Assembly: GCF_000949635.1 (NCBI RefSeq)
Contig: NZ_BAFN01000001.1
Coordinates: 1,302,001-1,366,000 of the forward strand
Source: Candidatus Brocadia sinica JPN1
GTDB taxonomy: Bacteria; Planctomycetota; Brocadiia; Brocadiales; Brocadiaceae
Reading direction: 5' to 3'
DNA length: 64,000 nt
A model generated the notes under the pieces. That model was given only the letters and a program-made list of their open reading frames with translations. It had not been told where the DNA came from and made no database searches. Made by a program: the position numbers and the translations under genes. This document shows, piece after piece, positions 48,746 through 57,775 of this stretch; the first letter of the stretch is position 1, and each line of letters begins with the position of its first letter.

Positions 48746-49809
48746 TGAAAAACCAGGCAACCCGCAAGTTCTCCCAGAAAGATCAAATACCATTGCAACT
48801 GCACATGATGCATCTGGCAACCGGCCACTTTCGAACCCAAGCCATTTATGTTGCCGCAAAGCTAGGCATTGCCGACCTGCTCAAGGACGGATCAAAGACC
48901 GTTGATGAACTAAGCAATGCCACGAAAGCTCATGCTTGCTCACTTTACCGACTCCTGCGTGCCCTTGCCAGCATTGATATTTTTCGAGAAGAGGAAGACG
49001 GCCGCTTTTGTCTGACTCCACTTGCAACCACACTCCGGAGCGATAGCATGAATTCCGTATTGCCGGGTGTGCTCCTGGCAGGTTCAGAGTTTCATTGGGG
49101 AGCCTGGGGCAATCTGTTCTATTCAGTAATGACCGGAGAAAGCGCATTTGAACATATACACGGTATGCGTTTCTTTGACTATCTCCCCAAAAATCCGGAT
49201 GACGGAGCGACCTTTGATGCATGGATGACACGGTCATCGGAAATGCAGATTTACGCAATCATGAATAGCTATGATTTCTCCATGTATCAAACAATTGTAG
49301 ATATTGGAGGCGGCCATGGCAGCCTCCTTGCCGCAATTTTACAGACAAATCCGCATCTGAAAGGCATTTTGTTCGATATGCCTGAGGTTCTAAAAGCAGC
49401 AAAGAAATTCAGAAATGCCGGAATCGATACACGATGTGAAATGACCGGAGGTGATATGTTCAAGTCTATACCACAGGGTGGCGACCTTTATATACTCAAA
49501 ACCATTATACACGACTGGAGTGATGAATTATCGATAAAGATCCTTAGAAATTGCCATACTGCGATGACAGACCACGCCCGGTTGCTGGTAATTGAGTCTA
49601 TCGTCCCCACGGGGAATCAGCCTCACCTCAGCAAATTCATGGATTTGAACATGTTGGTATTGAACCACGGCGGCCGGGAACGCACCGAATCTGAATATCG
49701 GACACTATTCCATGCAGCCGGCTTCAGACTTACGAATATTATTAAAACACCTTCACCGTTGAGCTTAATTGAAGGTATATGGATAGCGGAAGGATTTTCT
49801 TCAATTTAG
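48745..49809 (+). CDS. SAM-dependent O-methyltransferase, dimerisation-domain family
   Basis: A 354-residue class I methyltransferase of the HIOMT/CrtF/plant OMT type. It has an N-terminal helical dimerisation/winged-helix domain (about 12-100; AAKLGIADLLKDG) and a Rossmann fold with the SAM motif DIGGGHG at 186-192 and the catalytic-region motif LKTIIHDWSDE. The substrate is unknown. The gene overlaps the hemerythrin stop by one base and is followed by a convergent paralogue. Confidence 0.9.
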   Translation: MKNQATRKFSQKDQIPLQLHMMHLATGHFRTQAIYVAAKLGIADLLKDGSKTVDELSNATKAHACSLYRLLRALASIDIFREEEDGRFCLTPLATTLRSDSMNSVLPGVLLAGSEFHWGAWGNLFYSVMTGESAFEHIHGMRFFDYLPKNPDDGATFDAWMTRSSEMQIYAIMNSYDFSMYQTIVDIGGGHGSLLAAILQTNPHLKGILFDMPEVLKAAKKFRNAGIDTRCEMTGGDMFKSIPQGGDLYILKTIIHDWSDELSIKILRNCHTAMTDHARLLVIESIVPTGNQPHLSKFMDLNMLVLNHGGRERTESEYRTLFHAAGFRLTNIIKTPSPLSLIEGIWIAEGFSSI

Positions 49810-49843
49810 ATTTTTAGAAAGGCCGACAGCCGGAGATACCTGA

Positions 49844-50905
49844 TCACACCTTTCTTCCTTCCACGATACTCGTTCCGAAGTTGTCGTTGAGTGACGTAAT
49901 GGATACAATCTTAAAGCCCGCAGCTTTGTAAAGAGCCTCCCATTGATTTCGTGTCCGTTCCTTGCCAGGATGAAAGACCATCATGTTGATGTCAAGGAAT
50001 TTGGCTAAATCTCCCCCTGTATCACCCATCGGCGGAAGCACTGTATCTATGCAAATCATGCGGCCATCGCCAACCATTGCTGAGTAACAGTTTCTGAGAA
50101 GCCTGATGCAGTGGGTATCGTCCCAATCATGGATAATGTGTTTTAAGATATAGACATCTGCACTGGGTACCCCATCAAACATATTTCCTCCGACAAACTC
50201 TACCCTGGAGACAATATCCTTATCCTCCCCAGCAAGACGCCTCTGAGCAATAGGAATGAGGTCTGGCATTTCAAGAACGATACCATACAGATTCCGGTAC
50301 TTTCTGAGAAGCTCAATCGTAAGATGACCAAAACTACCCCCGATGTCTGCAACTTTTCTGACACCTGACAAGTTGCAGTATTCAAGCACACCGCGTATGG
50401 AATTGTGGCTGTTTGATTTCATTGCTTCTCCGAAGTCTTCCATTTCCTTCGGGTTGGCTTTACAGTAATCCCAGTAATCCATACCGAGTTGTGCACTTGC
50501 TTGTGCGTGCCCCGTCCTCAATGCATCATGCAATCCTGACCAGACCTTCCACCAGGAGTTACCAAACACTTCGGTGAATTTCTTGACAGATACCGGAGAA
50601 CTTGAAGTAAGGACATCCGAGAGTGCGGTTGGCCCAAAAATCCCCTGGGTGTCCTCAGTAAAAATCCCTACGCTGGCGCAGGCGCGCAGCACACGTTCAA
50701 GGTGGTCTGGTTTTGCATCAACACCATACTCTTGAATTAACTTTAAAGCAGTTTGTGGACCATGTTTTTTGAAGAGGTCGGGAATATCGAGACGGGTTAC
50801 TGACGAAATTGTCTGCGATATCCATGCGCCAACAACCATCTGCATGACAACCGCTTGGGGTGGAAGTGCACTTCGTTCACTATCTTTATTTTGTGTTTCA
50901 GTCAT
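49844..50905 (-). CDS. SAM-dependent O-methyltransferase, second paralogue
   Basis: A 353-residue paralogue of the neighbouring enzyme, with the same layout: dimerisation domain (about 5-95; LDIPDLFKKHG), the SAM motif ADIGGSFG, ILKHIIHDWDD and FHPGKERTRNQWE. The start is ATG 50905 (MTETQNK) because GGGAG is spaced 8 nt upstream; the frame extends further to 50995 without support. It reads toward the first OMT, with 34 bp between the stops. The two are diverged in sequence, so probably not a recent duplication. Confidence 0.88.
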   Translation of the reverse strand: MTETQNKDSERSALPPQAVVMQMVVGAWISQTISSVTRLDIPDLFKKHGPQTALKLIQEYGVDAKPDHLERVLRACASVGIFTEDTQGIFGPTALSDVLTSSSPVSVKKFTEVFGNSWWKVWSGLHDALRTGHAQASAQLGMDYWDYCKANPKEMEDFGEAMKSNSHNSIRGVLEYCNLSGVRKVADIGGSFGHLTIELLRKYRNLYGIVLEMPDLIPIAQRRLAGEDKDIVSRVEFVGGNMFDGVPSADVYILKHIIHDWDDTHCIRLLRNCYSAMVGDGRMICIDTVLPPMGDTGGDLAKFLDINMMVFHPGKERTRNQWEALYKAAGFKIVSITSLNDNFGTSIVEGRKV

Positions 50906-51092
50906 ATTTTTTTCTCCCATTTTAATGATTCGTTTTCGCTCAATTAGAAAAACACCTGCTTGAAAAGTCAATAACAAATATTCGAAAACAGGCAATCTGT
51001 AACTTGAATACTTAGCATATTTTTATTGTAATATTAGAGCCGGATTGTTAAAAGATGGACAGTGAAGAAAAGGAACTCCTCGTCCATGAAAT

Positions 51093-52274
51093 GTGGCTGG
51101 TGGCCTTATTCTGACTGAACTTTTGAGAAAGGGGGAAGATGTGTTCATTACTATTACAGACCGGGAAGAGAAGACGACAGGAAAAGAAGAGTTGTTTTTG
51201 GACAACCAATTCAGGGTTGCATCCCGTTCTGGTTTGAATGTTACCGAGATACAAATTATTGGAGTTCTCAAAGAACTTTCCAGTCCGAAAAGAATTCTTT
51301 TTCTTGAAAACAGGACCGGCGTGTGTGGAATTGTTGCAAGTGCCTTATATCCTGAAGCAGAGACAACAATCCATTGTCTGGATTTATATTATGCCAATAA
51401 AATAAAGAGGAATCTGTCAAAAAACGGTGTTTCCTCTGTAACGGTTTGTTGTAAGCCATATGTGGAGCAGAGAGAGAGTTTTGACGTGATTTTTCTCCAA
51501 TTATCTAAGGGAGGCGCCACAAAGGAATTGGTGCTGGATTTCATTCAGCAAATCCATCAAGCATTGCAACCAGGAGGGAAAGGCTTTTTTTCTCTGGAAG
51601 GGAATGACCCCTGGATGCAAAATCAGATGAAAAGGATCTTTGGCGGCTTCACTTTTTATTCCCGGAGTAAAACAGGTTGCTGTATCGTTGCAAAAAAGAA
51701 GGAAAGGCTCAAACGAGTAAGGAATTTTCAGGCAGAGCTTACCATGACGATTTTTGGGAAAAAGCCCATCCAACTCCTCACGATTCCTGGCGTTTTTTCG
51801 CACAGGGAAGTAGATCAGGGCACATTGGCCCTTGCGGAAATTGCGGTTGGAGAATCTCAAAAAAACGATGCGGCACTGGACATGGGCTGTGGATGCGGGG
51901 CTGTTGGGATTTCGGTTGCTGTAAATCAGGACGTAAGTAAAGTATGCTTTATAGATTCAAACTCGCGTGCCGTATACATAACGGAAAAGAATTGCAAGCT
52001 CAACGGCCTGGAATGTTATGAAGTGTTGTTGCAAGATACAGGGATAGAGGAAGAACAGGAATTCACCCTTTTTACGGGTAATCCACCCTATTTTACTCAT
52101 TACAAAATTTCTGAACTCTTTATTAACACAGCATACAAGGCACTGAAACCGGGCGGGAGGGCTTATATTGTGGCAAAAACAGCAACATGGCACCATACCT
52201 GTATGAAAAATATTTTTGGTAACGCAGAACGAATCAAAAGAAGAGGTTATGAGATTATAAAATCGCTGAAGTAA
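51093..52274 (+). CDS. RsmC/RlmG-like double-domain rRNA guanine-N2 methyltransferase
   Basis: RsmC-type enzymes methylate G1207 of 16S rRNA and have two tandem Rossmann domains. The 393-residue protein has an N-terminal degenerate methyltransferase (about 50-200) and an active C-terminal domain (about 215-393; MGCGCGAVGISVA and the catalytic motif TGNPPYF). The start GTG 51093 has no good ribosome site, and the in-frame stop at 51087 rules out a longer frame, so either the N-terminus is short or a base is missing upstream; a small open frame (51055, MDSEEKELLVHEM) precedes it in another phase. Confidence 0.82.
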   Translation: MAGGLILTELLRKGEDVFITITDREEKTTGKEELFLDNQFRVASRSGLNVTEIQIIGVLKELSSPKRILFLENRTGVCGIVASALYPEAETTIHCLDLYYANKIKRNLSKNGVSSVTVCCKPYVEQRESFDVIFLQLSKGGATKELVLDFIQQIHQALQPGGKGFFSLEGNDPWMQNQMKRIFGGFTFYSRSKTGCCIVAKKKERLKRVRNFQAELTMTIFGKKPIQLLTIPGVFSHREVDQGTLALAEIAVGESQKNDAALDMGCGCGAVGISVAVNQDVSKVCFIDSNSRAVYITEKNCKLNGLECYEVLLQDTGIEEEQEFTLFTGNPPYFTHYKISELFINTAYKALKPGGRAYIVAKTATWHHTCMKNIFGNAERIKRRGYEIIKSLK

Positions 52275-52385
52275 AACGGTTTAAGCGGCGCGAAATGCAA
52301 TTTCATTTATGTTTACAAAATTCACCGTTGCCACCAAGTCACTAAGGCACAAAAGTATTTCTTTAACGGGGAGGAAAAAATACCT

Positions 52386-52622
52386 ATGAAGAAGCAGATG
52401 CCGATGATTATTGAGTTAGAACCAGGTACGTATCAGTGGTGTGCCTGCGGGAATACGAAAAACGAACCGTTCTGTGATGGCTCACACAAAGGAACTGATA
52501 AAGCACCACATATGTTCAAAATCGTACTGAAAAGAAAATATAATATTTGCAATTGCTATTTAACAAAAAATCCACCATTTTGTGATGGTATATGTCGTCG
52601 CGTCAAAATTGCTGAAGCATGA
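52386..52622 (+). CDS. Double CDGSH iron-sulfur protein, second site with His-to-Cys change
   Basis: A 78-residue protein with two CDGSH (mitoNEET-like) motifs. The first is complete: C-A-C-G-N-T ... F-C-D-G-S-H. The second reads C-N-C-Y-L-T ... F-C-D-G-I-C, so the usual His ligand is replaced by Cys, giving a possible 4-Cys [2Fe-2S] site. The standard bacterial double-CDGSH layout is otherwise kept. A GGGGAGG site lies about 13 nt upstream. It is convergent with nrdJ. Confidence 0.9.
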   Translation: MKKQMPMIIELEPGTYQWCACGNTKNEPFCDGSHKGTDKAPHMFKIVLKRKYNICNCYLTKNPPFCDGICRRVKIAEA

Positions 52623-52710
52623 AATTGCAATTCGCAGATAAAATACGGGTAGAGGTAGCCTAATGACGGTGGGAAGAACTTCGAACGGAAGAAGGAAAAT
52701 ATTGTTTTTA

Positions 52711-55020
52711 CTATTTGTACACACCAGGCGAGGCGCTTCCCGGAAGCGATCCTTCCTCCGGATCGATCTCACAGATGTTGCCGAGGCAGGCAGATTCTTT
52801 TGCCCCTGCGGTGGAATCCTCTCTCTCGTATATCACAATATGGGAAAAATCAATCCCTGGAAGATTTTTGGTCCGCATGCAGTATTCATCTGCCGTAATT
52901 TCTTCGTAGGGCGCAAGCTGATATACCGTTTTCGACTTCGGTAAGAATGATAACCCACCAAGTATGTTCCAGTTTTTGTAAAGCCAATGTGCCGTCTCAA
53001 TCCATTCATCATCTGCCACGGAAACAGTGACAGAAGGGTTGTGTTCGGTATAGTTTTCCTTGACCATTTTCCAGTATTCGAGGTGGTCAACAGCACTAAG
53101 ATCTTCCCTTGTTATGCTTCCTTCCGGAGATTGTACAGGAAATTCCAATACATATGTGGTGGCCGTTGCCACATCTTGTCCAACTTCCGGATAGCACGGG
53201 AATTTCTGTTCTTTTAACATGATAAATAACGGATCCTTTGCAGAAATACGGACCCTGCGAATATAATATCTTGCAAAACGCGGGTGCATGCCTGAGGCGG
53301 CATCTACCAGTTGAGAAACCGTTCCGGAAGGCTTAACACAGGTTACTGCGGTAGATGCATTGATACCAAACCGCCGGGCATACATGTGGTTCGTTTCGAT
53401 AGCATGGCCTCTTAATTTCATCAAAATATTTGGATCACGCACTGCAGGGGAATCCCATTGCCCGGTAATAGAGATCCCCAGAAGCCGTTCTTCTTCACAA
53501 TTCATCTTCCACTCCGGTGAGAGATAGGGAAAGTTTGTTAGCATGGATTGGTAGGTACCCAGTATTGAAGCGATCCTGATTTTTTTCAGCAATACTGTTT
53601 CCGTATCGTCCGGACGGGCAACTACCTCGCTCACATTACAAAACTGTTTCGAACGCAGGATTATCTCCCCGCACGGATTGATACCGCTTGTCATCCAGTG
53701 TGTCTCGAATTTCTTCCAGCGACGGGCAGGGACCTGTTTCGGCAGACCGCCACGATTAAACAAACCGCGTTCACCAGTCCCGGCCATTGCCAGGGCGAGC
53801 CACTCTTTCAGAAAATCGGTGGCTTTCGGTTTTGAAATATAAACGGCTGAATTGTTCGCCATCATACGTTGCGGTTCATTAATATAGAAATAGCCGCTCT
53901 TGGCCTGGCGCATGTCATCGTCGTCGAAATCCGATAAAGAAATTAAGGCAGCGCGCCGTACCCCTCCCATCTCTACTACCTCGCCGATCTTGCAGATGAT
54001 ATCATGCACATCGATGTTCCGCAAACGTTTGCCCTGGGCACCGAGGATTTTTGTGCGAGCGTAATCAAGTAAGGACAGAAGTGGCCCCGGGCCGGAACTG
54101 CGCCCACCCATAGTATGCAAACGGGACCCGGCCGGTCTGACCTGTGAGTAATCAAATTGGATATCTTTTCCTTCGTACCAGGCATGCAGTCCGATTTTGA
54201 GTGCATTTGCCCAGCCTTCCTTGCTATCTTCAACTCCATGCAGAGGAAATAATTCTCCCGTTTGCCTTTGAATTATTGGCAGTTGTTGAACATTCTGACT
54301 CTCAACAGAGAAACCTACCCCTACACCAGACATTAAAAGATACATGATTTCAGCCAAATCTTCGAGACGCGAAGGGGCAATGAACGAACAATTGTATGCC
54401 GCAACATTATTTGTCCGGGCGGCTTTGCCAGCTGACCATAAAAGCCGCATGGAGGGCATCACCTGTTGATTCAGGATTGCCTGCCTGATTTCTTCGTATT
54501 CCTGAGGGTTTAAGCGGTCGCTTAAATTTTCCTGCATGAAATGTATGTATCGGTCTACGGTTTCTATCCATGTCTCGCGCCTTCCTTCCTCCTCGATCCA
54601 GCGCGAATACGTCCGGTAATAGATAAATTCGGCAAGGGTGTTGGGGAAATACTTTTTGCTTTCTGCCTCAAGTTGCTTGACCCGGTCAGGAATGGCCAGG
54701 GCCTTCTTGCGGATTTCTGCCCGCTCATACCGATACAGAATATAGGCCTTGGCTGTTTTCGGGAATTCAAGCAGGATCAGTGTCTCTTCAACAAGGTCCT
54801 GAATTTCCTCAACATGTGGAATATGCGTTGCCGGGTAAAGACTGTTGAGCCCTGCTACAACTTCACTGGAAACCCGTATGGGGTCATTTTCCCAATCACC
54901 TTCTTTGCTTGCCTGCATAGCCCGACAGATTGCGTTCGTGATACGTGTCTGATCAAAAGGCACAATTCGTCCGTCCCGCTTTTTGACGTGAGTAAATTTA
55001 TTCTTTCCTGAGCTGGACAT
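52711..55020 (-). CDS. nrdJ: Adenosylcobalamin-dependent ribonucleoside-triphosphate reductase (class II)
   Basis: Reduces ribonucleotides to deoxyribonucleotides with a B12-generated thiyl radical, without O2. The 769-residue monomer is close to Lactobacillus-type RTPR in length. It has an N-terminal ATP-cone (about 12-105), YNCSF (reducing Cys), the thiyl-Cys motif NPCGEI and a C-terminal CX4C pair (SACLGNICE), the analogue of the RTPR redox pair. No cobalamin riboswitch is seen in the 180 bp upstream. Together these fit an anaerobe. Confidence 0.93.
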   Translation of the reverse strand: MSSSGKNKFTHVKKRDGRIVPFDQTRITNAICRAMQASKEGDWENDPIRVSSEVVAGLNSLYPATHIPHVEEIQDLVEETLILLEFPKTAKAYILYRYERAEIRKKALAIPDRVKQLEAESKKYFPNTLAEFIYYRTYSRWIEEEGRRETWIETVDRYIHFMQENLSDRLNPQEYEEIRQAILNQQVMPSMRLLWSAGKAARTNNVAAYNCSFIAPSRLEDLAEIMYLLMSGVGVGFSVESQNVQQLPIIQRQTGELFPLHGVEDSKEGWANALKIGLHAWYEGKDIQFDYSQVRPAGSRLHTMGGRSSGPGPLLSLLDYARTKILGAQGKRLRNIDVHDIICKIGEVVEMGGVRRAALISLSDFDDDDMRQAKSGYFYINEPQRMMANNSAVYISKPKATDFLKEWLALAMAGTGERGLFNRGGLPKQVPARRWKKFETHWMTSGINPCGEIILRSKQFCNVSEVVARPDDTETVLLKKIRIASILGTYQSMLTNFPYLSPEWKMNCEEERLLGISITGQWDSPAVRDPNILMKLRGHAIETNHMYARRFGINASTAVTCVKPSGTVSQLVDAASGMHPRFARYYIRRVRISAKDPLFIMLKEQKFPCYPEVGQDVATATTYVLEFPVQSPEGSITREDLSAVDHLEYWKMVKENYTEHNPSVTVSVADDEWIETAHWLYKNWNILGGLSFLPKSKTVYQLAPYEEITADEYCMRTKNLPGIDFSHIVIYEREDSTAGAKESACLGNICEIDPEEGSLPGSASPGVYK

Positions 55021-55199
55021 AATTGCCTCTATAAACGAGATTGGATTTTAAAAGACAAAAACCCAACAACTTTTTCGGACGAATTGTTGAGGATTTTTTG
55101 GAGTTGAGACGAACAGTACTGCGGAACCGGTTCTATCTCAATCGGCAAAAAAAGAAATAGTATAAGGAATTACCCTATCGGACAATATTGGATACGTCT
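55021..55199. other. Intergenic region upstream of nrdJ
   Basis: About 180 bp between two leftward genes. It holds an imperfect CAACAA/TTGTTG inverted repeat near 55064-55091. No B12-box-like riboswitch core and no ORF were seen. Confidence 0.4.
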
Positions 55200-56120
55200 T
55201 TATTCCATATCCTTTCGATTTGAACTCCTGAATTGTCTTAGTTTTCTCCCTACGTTAAATACGGACAAAAAACGAGGTAAAAATTGACCAAGGATACGAG
55301 AAGAGCCGTTTCCCCTGGAACTTCTAACTTGATTTAAATCAACTTTTTTTCTTGGATCAAAACGATCGACAGGGTCATTAAGGCGTTCATCAATGGGTTT
55401 GACCTGACGATCATCAGAAACAAGAGAAGGATTACTATCTTCGGTTGTTTCCGTACTATTTTTCCTTTTTGAACGGACTCCCACTTTCGCAATGACCTTG
55501 AAATGAAAATTTCTGGCCATTTCCGGTGTAGCGCCAAAGGCAAAGTCCATACAGTCATGATACGACACTATTAAATGAGACAGTTCTTTTAAGCCATCCC
55601 TATCAAAAGAAATAGACGTTAACTCATTTACAGGCAATATCTCAGAAAAGGGTTTTGGCGTTTGAGTTAGTTTTGCAAGCGATTCATCCAACTGGTCAAG
55701 CTTGAAAGAATGGTCTTCCGATGTACGACGCACAATATCATCTGCACCAGAAAAATCTATGCTTCTCCACGTATTTAATATATTCTCACTATCGTAGTTA
55801 GCCAATATCCACGGAAGTATAAACCAGAAATGCCTCCGGTATTCATGCGCAACACTGATCCCCTGCAAGCAGTAAATGTCACGACCATCCTTGTCTTTAT
55901 GGTTTGACAGACCACAACTCACAAGAAATGTCGATTCCGGATGGTTTAAGCAATAGAGAGGCAAAACCGATGATTTGCGAAAGGTGTCTTTGTATTTGTC
56001 ATACATATTGTACAGTTGATTTAATGCCTTAAGGCCATCCAACGACACCTTCTGTGGAACAATCATCCACCGGTAATCTTTGGAAAAGGAGCGGGAATAC
56101 AAGAGTCCTTGATATATCAT
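55200..56120 (-). CDS. Unknown protein coupled to the GTPase, GAP1-N-like
   Basis: The 306-residue protein overlaps the GTPase gene by 4 bp (ATGA), so translation is coupled. Its N-terminal half (IYQGLLYSRSF...GLSNHKDKDGRDIYCLQGIS, with GR at 79-80 and a following His) resembles, by memory, the N-terminal domain of GTPase-associated protein 1 (GAP1-N families) found beside TRAFAC-like GTPases in predicted conflict systems. A C-terminal ~90 residues are basic and low in hydrophobics (RSKRKNSTETTEDSNPSLVS and SSRGNGSSRILGQ) and may be disordered. No catalytic motif is recognised. Confidence 0.6.
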   Translation of the reverse strand: MIYQGLLYSRSFSKDYRWMIVPQKVSLDGLKALNQLYNMYDKYKDTFRKSSVLPLYCLNHPESTFLVSCGLSNHKDKDGRDIYCLQGISVAHEYRRHFWFILPWILANYDSENILNTWRSIDFSGADDIVRRTSEDHSFKLDQLDESLAKLTQTPKPFSEILPVNELTSISFDRDGLKELSHLIVSYHDCMDFAFGATPEMARNFHFKVIAKVGVRSKRKNSTETTEDSNPSLVSDDRQVKPIDERLNDPVDRFDPRKKVDLNQVRSSRGNGSSRILGQFLPRFLSVFNVGRKLRQFRSSNRKDME

Positions 56121-57190
56121 GCGATCCGTCTCACCCTTTCCAGCGCCTTATTGAGAAGCGGTTCGATATGTGGCTCAAACTGACTCAGAACCTCATAATC
56201 CTTGTTTTTTTCCTCTAAAATAGCCCTGGCAACGCTCTCCGCGTCAGGCTTACGTGTGATGAGAGACCAGATTTTATTTACCAGCCCTGCCTTTTTCAGT
56301 ACCTCCGAGAGTTCTTTTTCCCGTTGCTTTATACTCTTGTGGGCCTCTACTTTCATCTGTTTTAATGTTTGCCCCAAACAATAAAATAAGACATGTTCTG
56401 CATTCAGAGGCGCTGGAAATCCAATAATTTTATCCTCAGATTTAAAAGGATGTATCATATCTCCTGTGGGAACAACCGTCCGCCTGGCATTCCCTTCACC
56501 TACTGCAGAGACAGGAACAATACCGCCCTCCCAGGTCGGATTTTGTTTGCACAAAGACACCATCTGATTGAATACCTCCATGCCACGCTCTATCAGGGGT
56601 GCATAATTGTCACTTTTCCACTTGGGGTCAACCGTATCTGCTTTAGTCAGCATAATCACAAATGTTAAGTTTCTATTGGGATACATTCTGCTATAGGTCG
56701 TAAATATCTCATGGATCCTACGGGCTCCAGACCGGTGCCTTGCCTCTTTTATATTCGAATAATATGTTAAGACAAAGGCATCGGCAACCAGGATAACGGC
56801 GTTACTGAGTTCGATATGAGAAGCCAGGTCTGAAATTTCTGATTTTGTTGCCTCTGAAGTATCATTTGTATCAAGGGCATCCGTAATTTCGGTGAGAATA
56901 CCGCCCCTATAATCAATCCAATCAAAGTACGTTACCGGCTTTGAATTATAGTATACCGTAAAAGGCCATACCGTTGTCTGTTGCGTACCATCTGGCCATT
57001 TAAATTTATCGACAAGTGAAAATCTGCTAAAATCACCGACACTCAGTATTGCTTTATCAAATTGTTGTACTGAACGGGGGGCAAGGTAAAAACCCGCATC
57101 ATTTTGACCTGCGTCTCCTAATGTCTCGTAAAGCGAAGACATATAAGTTGTTTTGCCGGAACCTGATACACCAACCATCGTCACTTTCAT
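56117..57190 (-). CDS. P-loop GTPase-like protein of a three-gene cassette
   Basis: The 357-residue protein has Walker A GVSGSGKT at 7-14, a DxxG-like element D93-YRG and the G4 analogue TKAD at 182-185, followed by a VPVSA string. This is a GTPase-type arrangement, resembling the double-GTPase/GTPase-associated-system group named in comparative genomics. The C-terminal ~100 residues are charged and helical (AHKSIKQREKELSEVLKKA). It has no membrane segment. GAGGTG lies about 8 nt upstream of ATG 57190. It overlaps the next gene by ATGA and is preceded by a small two-TM gene. Substrate and output are not known. Confidence 0.75.
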   Translation of the reverse strand: MKVTMVGVSGSGKTTYMSSLYETLGDAGQNDAGFYLAPRSVQQFDKAILSVGDFSRFSLVDKFKWPDGTQQTTVWPFTVYYNSKPVTYFDWIDYRGGILTEITDALDTNDTSEATKSEISDLASHIELSNAVILVADAFVLTYYSNIKEARHRSGARRIHEIFTTYSRMYPNRNLTFVIMLTKADTVDPKWKSDNYAPLIERGMEVFNQMVSLCKQNPTWEGGIVPVSAVGEGNARRTVVPTGDMIHPFKSEDKIIGFPAPLNAEHVLFYCLGQTLKQMKVEAHKSIKQREKELSEVLKKAGLVNKIWSLITRKPDAESVARAILEEKNKDYEVLSQFEPHIEPLLNKALERVRRIA

Positions 57191-57302
57191 ATTTCATTCA
57201 CCTCTCATAAATTATGTAATAATCACATTGTAGTTTTTAATACACAAAAAATTACAAAAAAGATGGTTTTTACAAAGTAAAGCGGCAGTCTTATATCTAA
57301 TA

Positions 57303-57575
57303 CTACACCTTGTTCTTCTGTCTTATCATTTCAATGGCTGCGCCAAAAAATCCACCTATGAACGGCAGCATAAGCGCTAATTTTGAGAAACCAGCAATAA
57401 TCCAGATTGCCACAAAAGCAAAAAAACCTACTATCGCGCCTAAGGAAAATACATAGATAAATTGCTTGGCAGACGGCTGAATTTTACCCGGCGAGTTTTG
57501 CTCTGAGGATTTAGATTCACCCGGGATTAACACTTTTTTGCTCAGTTCTTTATGCCTTTCCATAATGTCTGACAT
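57303..57575 (-). CDS. Small two-TM membrane protein leading the GTPase cassette
   Basis: Not recognised. The 90-residue protein has a ~38-residue polar N-terminus and two hydrophobic segments (about 39-61 and 64-84), with a Gly/Phe-rich second half (LPFIGGFFGAAIEMIRQKNK). GAGGG lies 7 nt before ATG 57575. It begins 112 bp before the GTPase gene and reads the same way, so it is the likely membrane anchor of the unit. Confidence 0.65.
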   Translation of the reverse strand: MSDIMERHKELSKKVLIPGESKSSEQNSPGKIQPSAKQFIYVFSLGAIVGFFAFVAIWIIAGFSKLALMLPFIGGFFGAAIEMIRQKNKV

Positions 57576-57775
57576 TTGATAACCCTCAATATAACTAAAA
57601 ACTTTATATCTTGATTTAAGCCGAATTTTACTCTTCTCATGAGAATTTTACTATTGTCTTAACAATATCTTTCTGACATCCTATACCTGTTTTGTTATAA
57701 TTATCCACAAATTACATCCTTATAATATTACTGAATCAGGTGCTTTTTTGGCAACATTTTTTGTAGTTAATTGAA

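Noticed and set aside
55021-55199. Possible cobalamin riboswitch upstream of nrdJ
   Set aside because: No B12-box-like core or conserved helix pattern was found in the gap.
57701-57709. Exact DnaA box TTATCCACA in the 57.6-57.8 kb gap
   Set aside because: It is solitary and far from dnaA. One 9-mer is expected by chance in AT-rich DNA.
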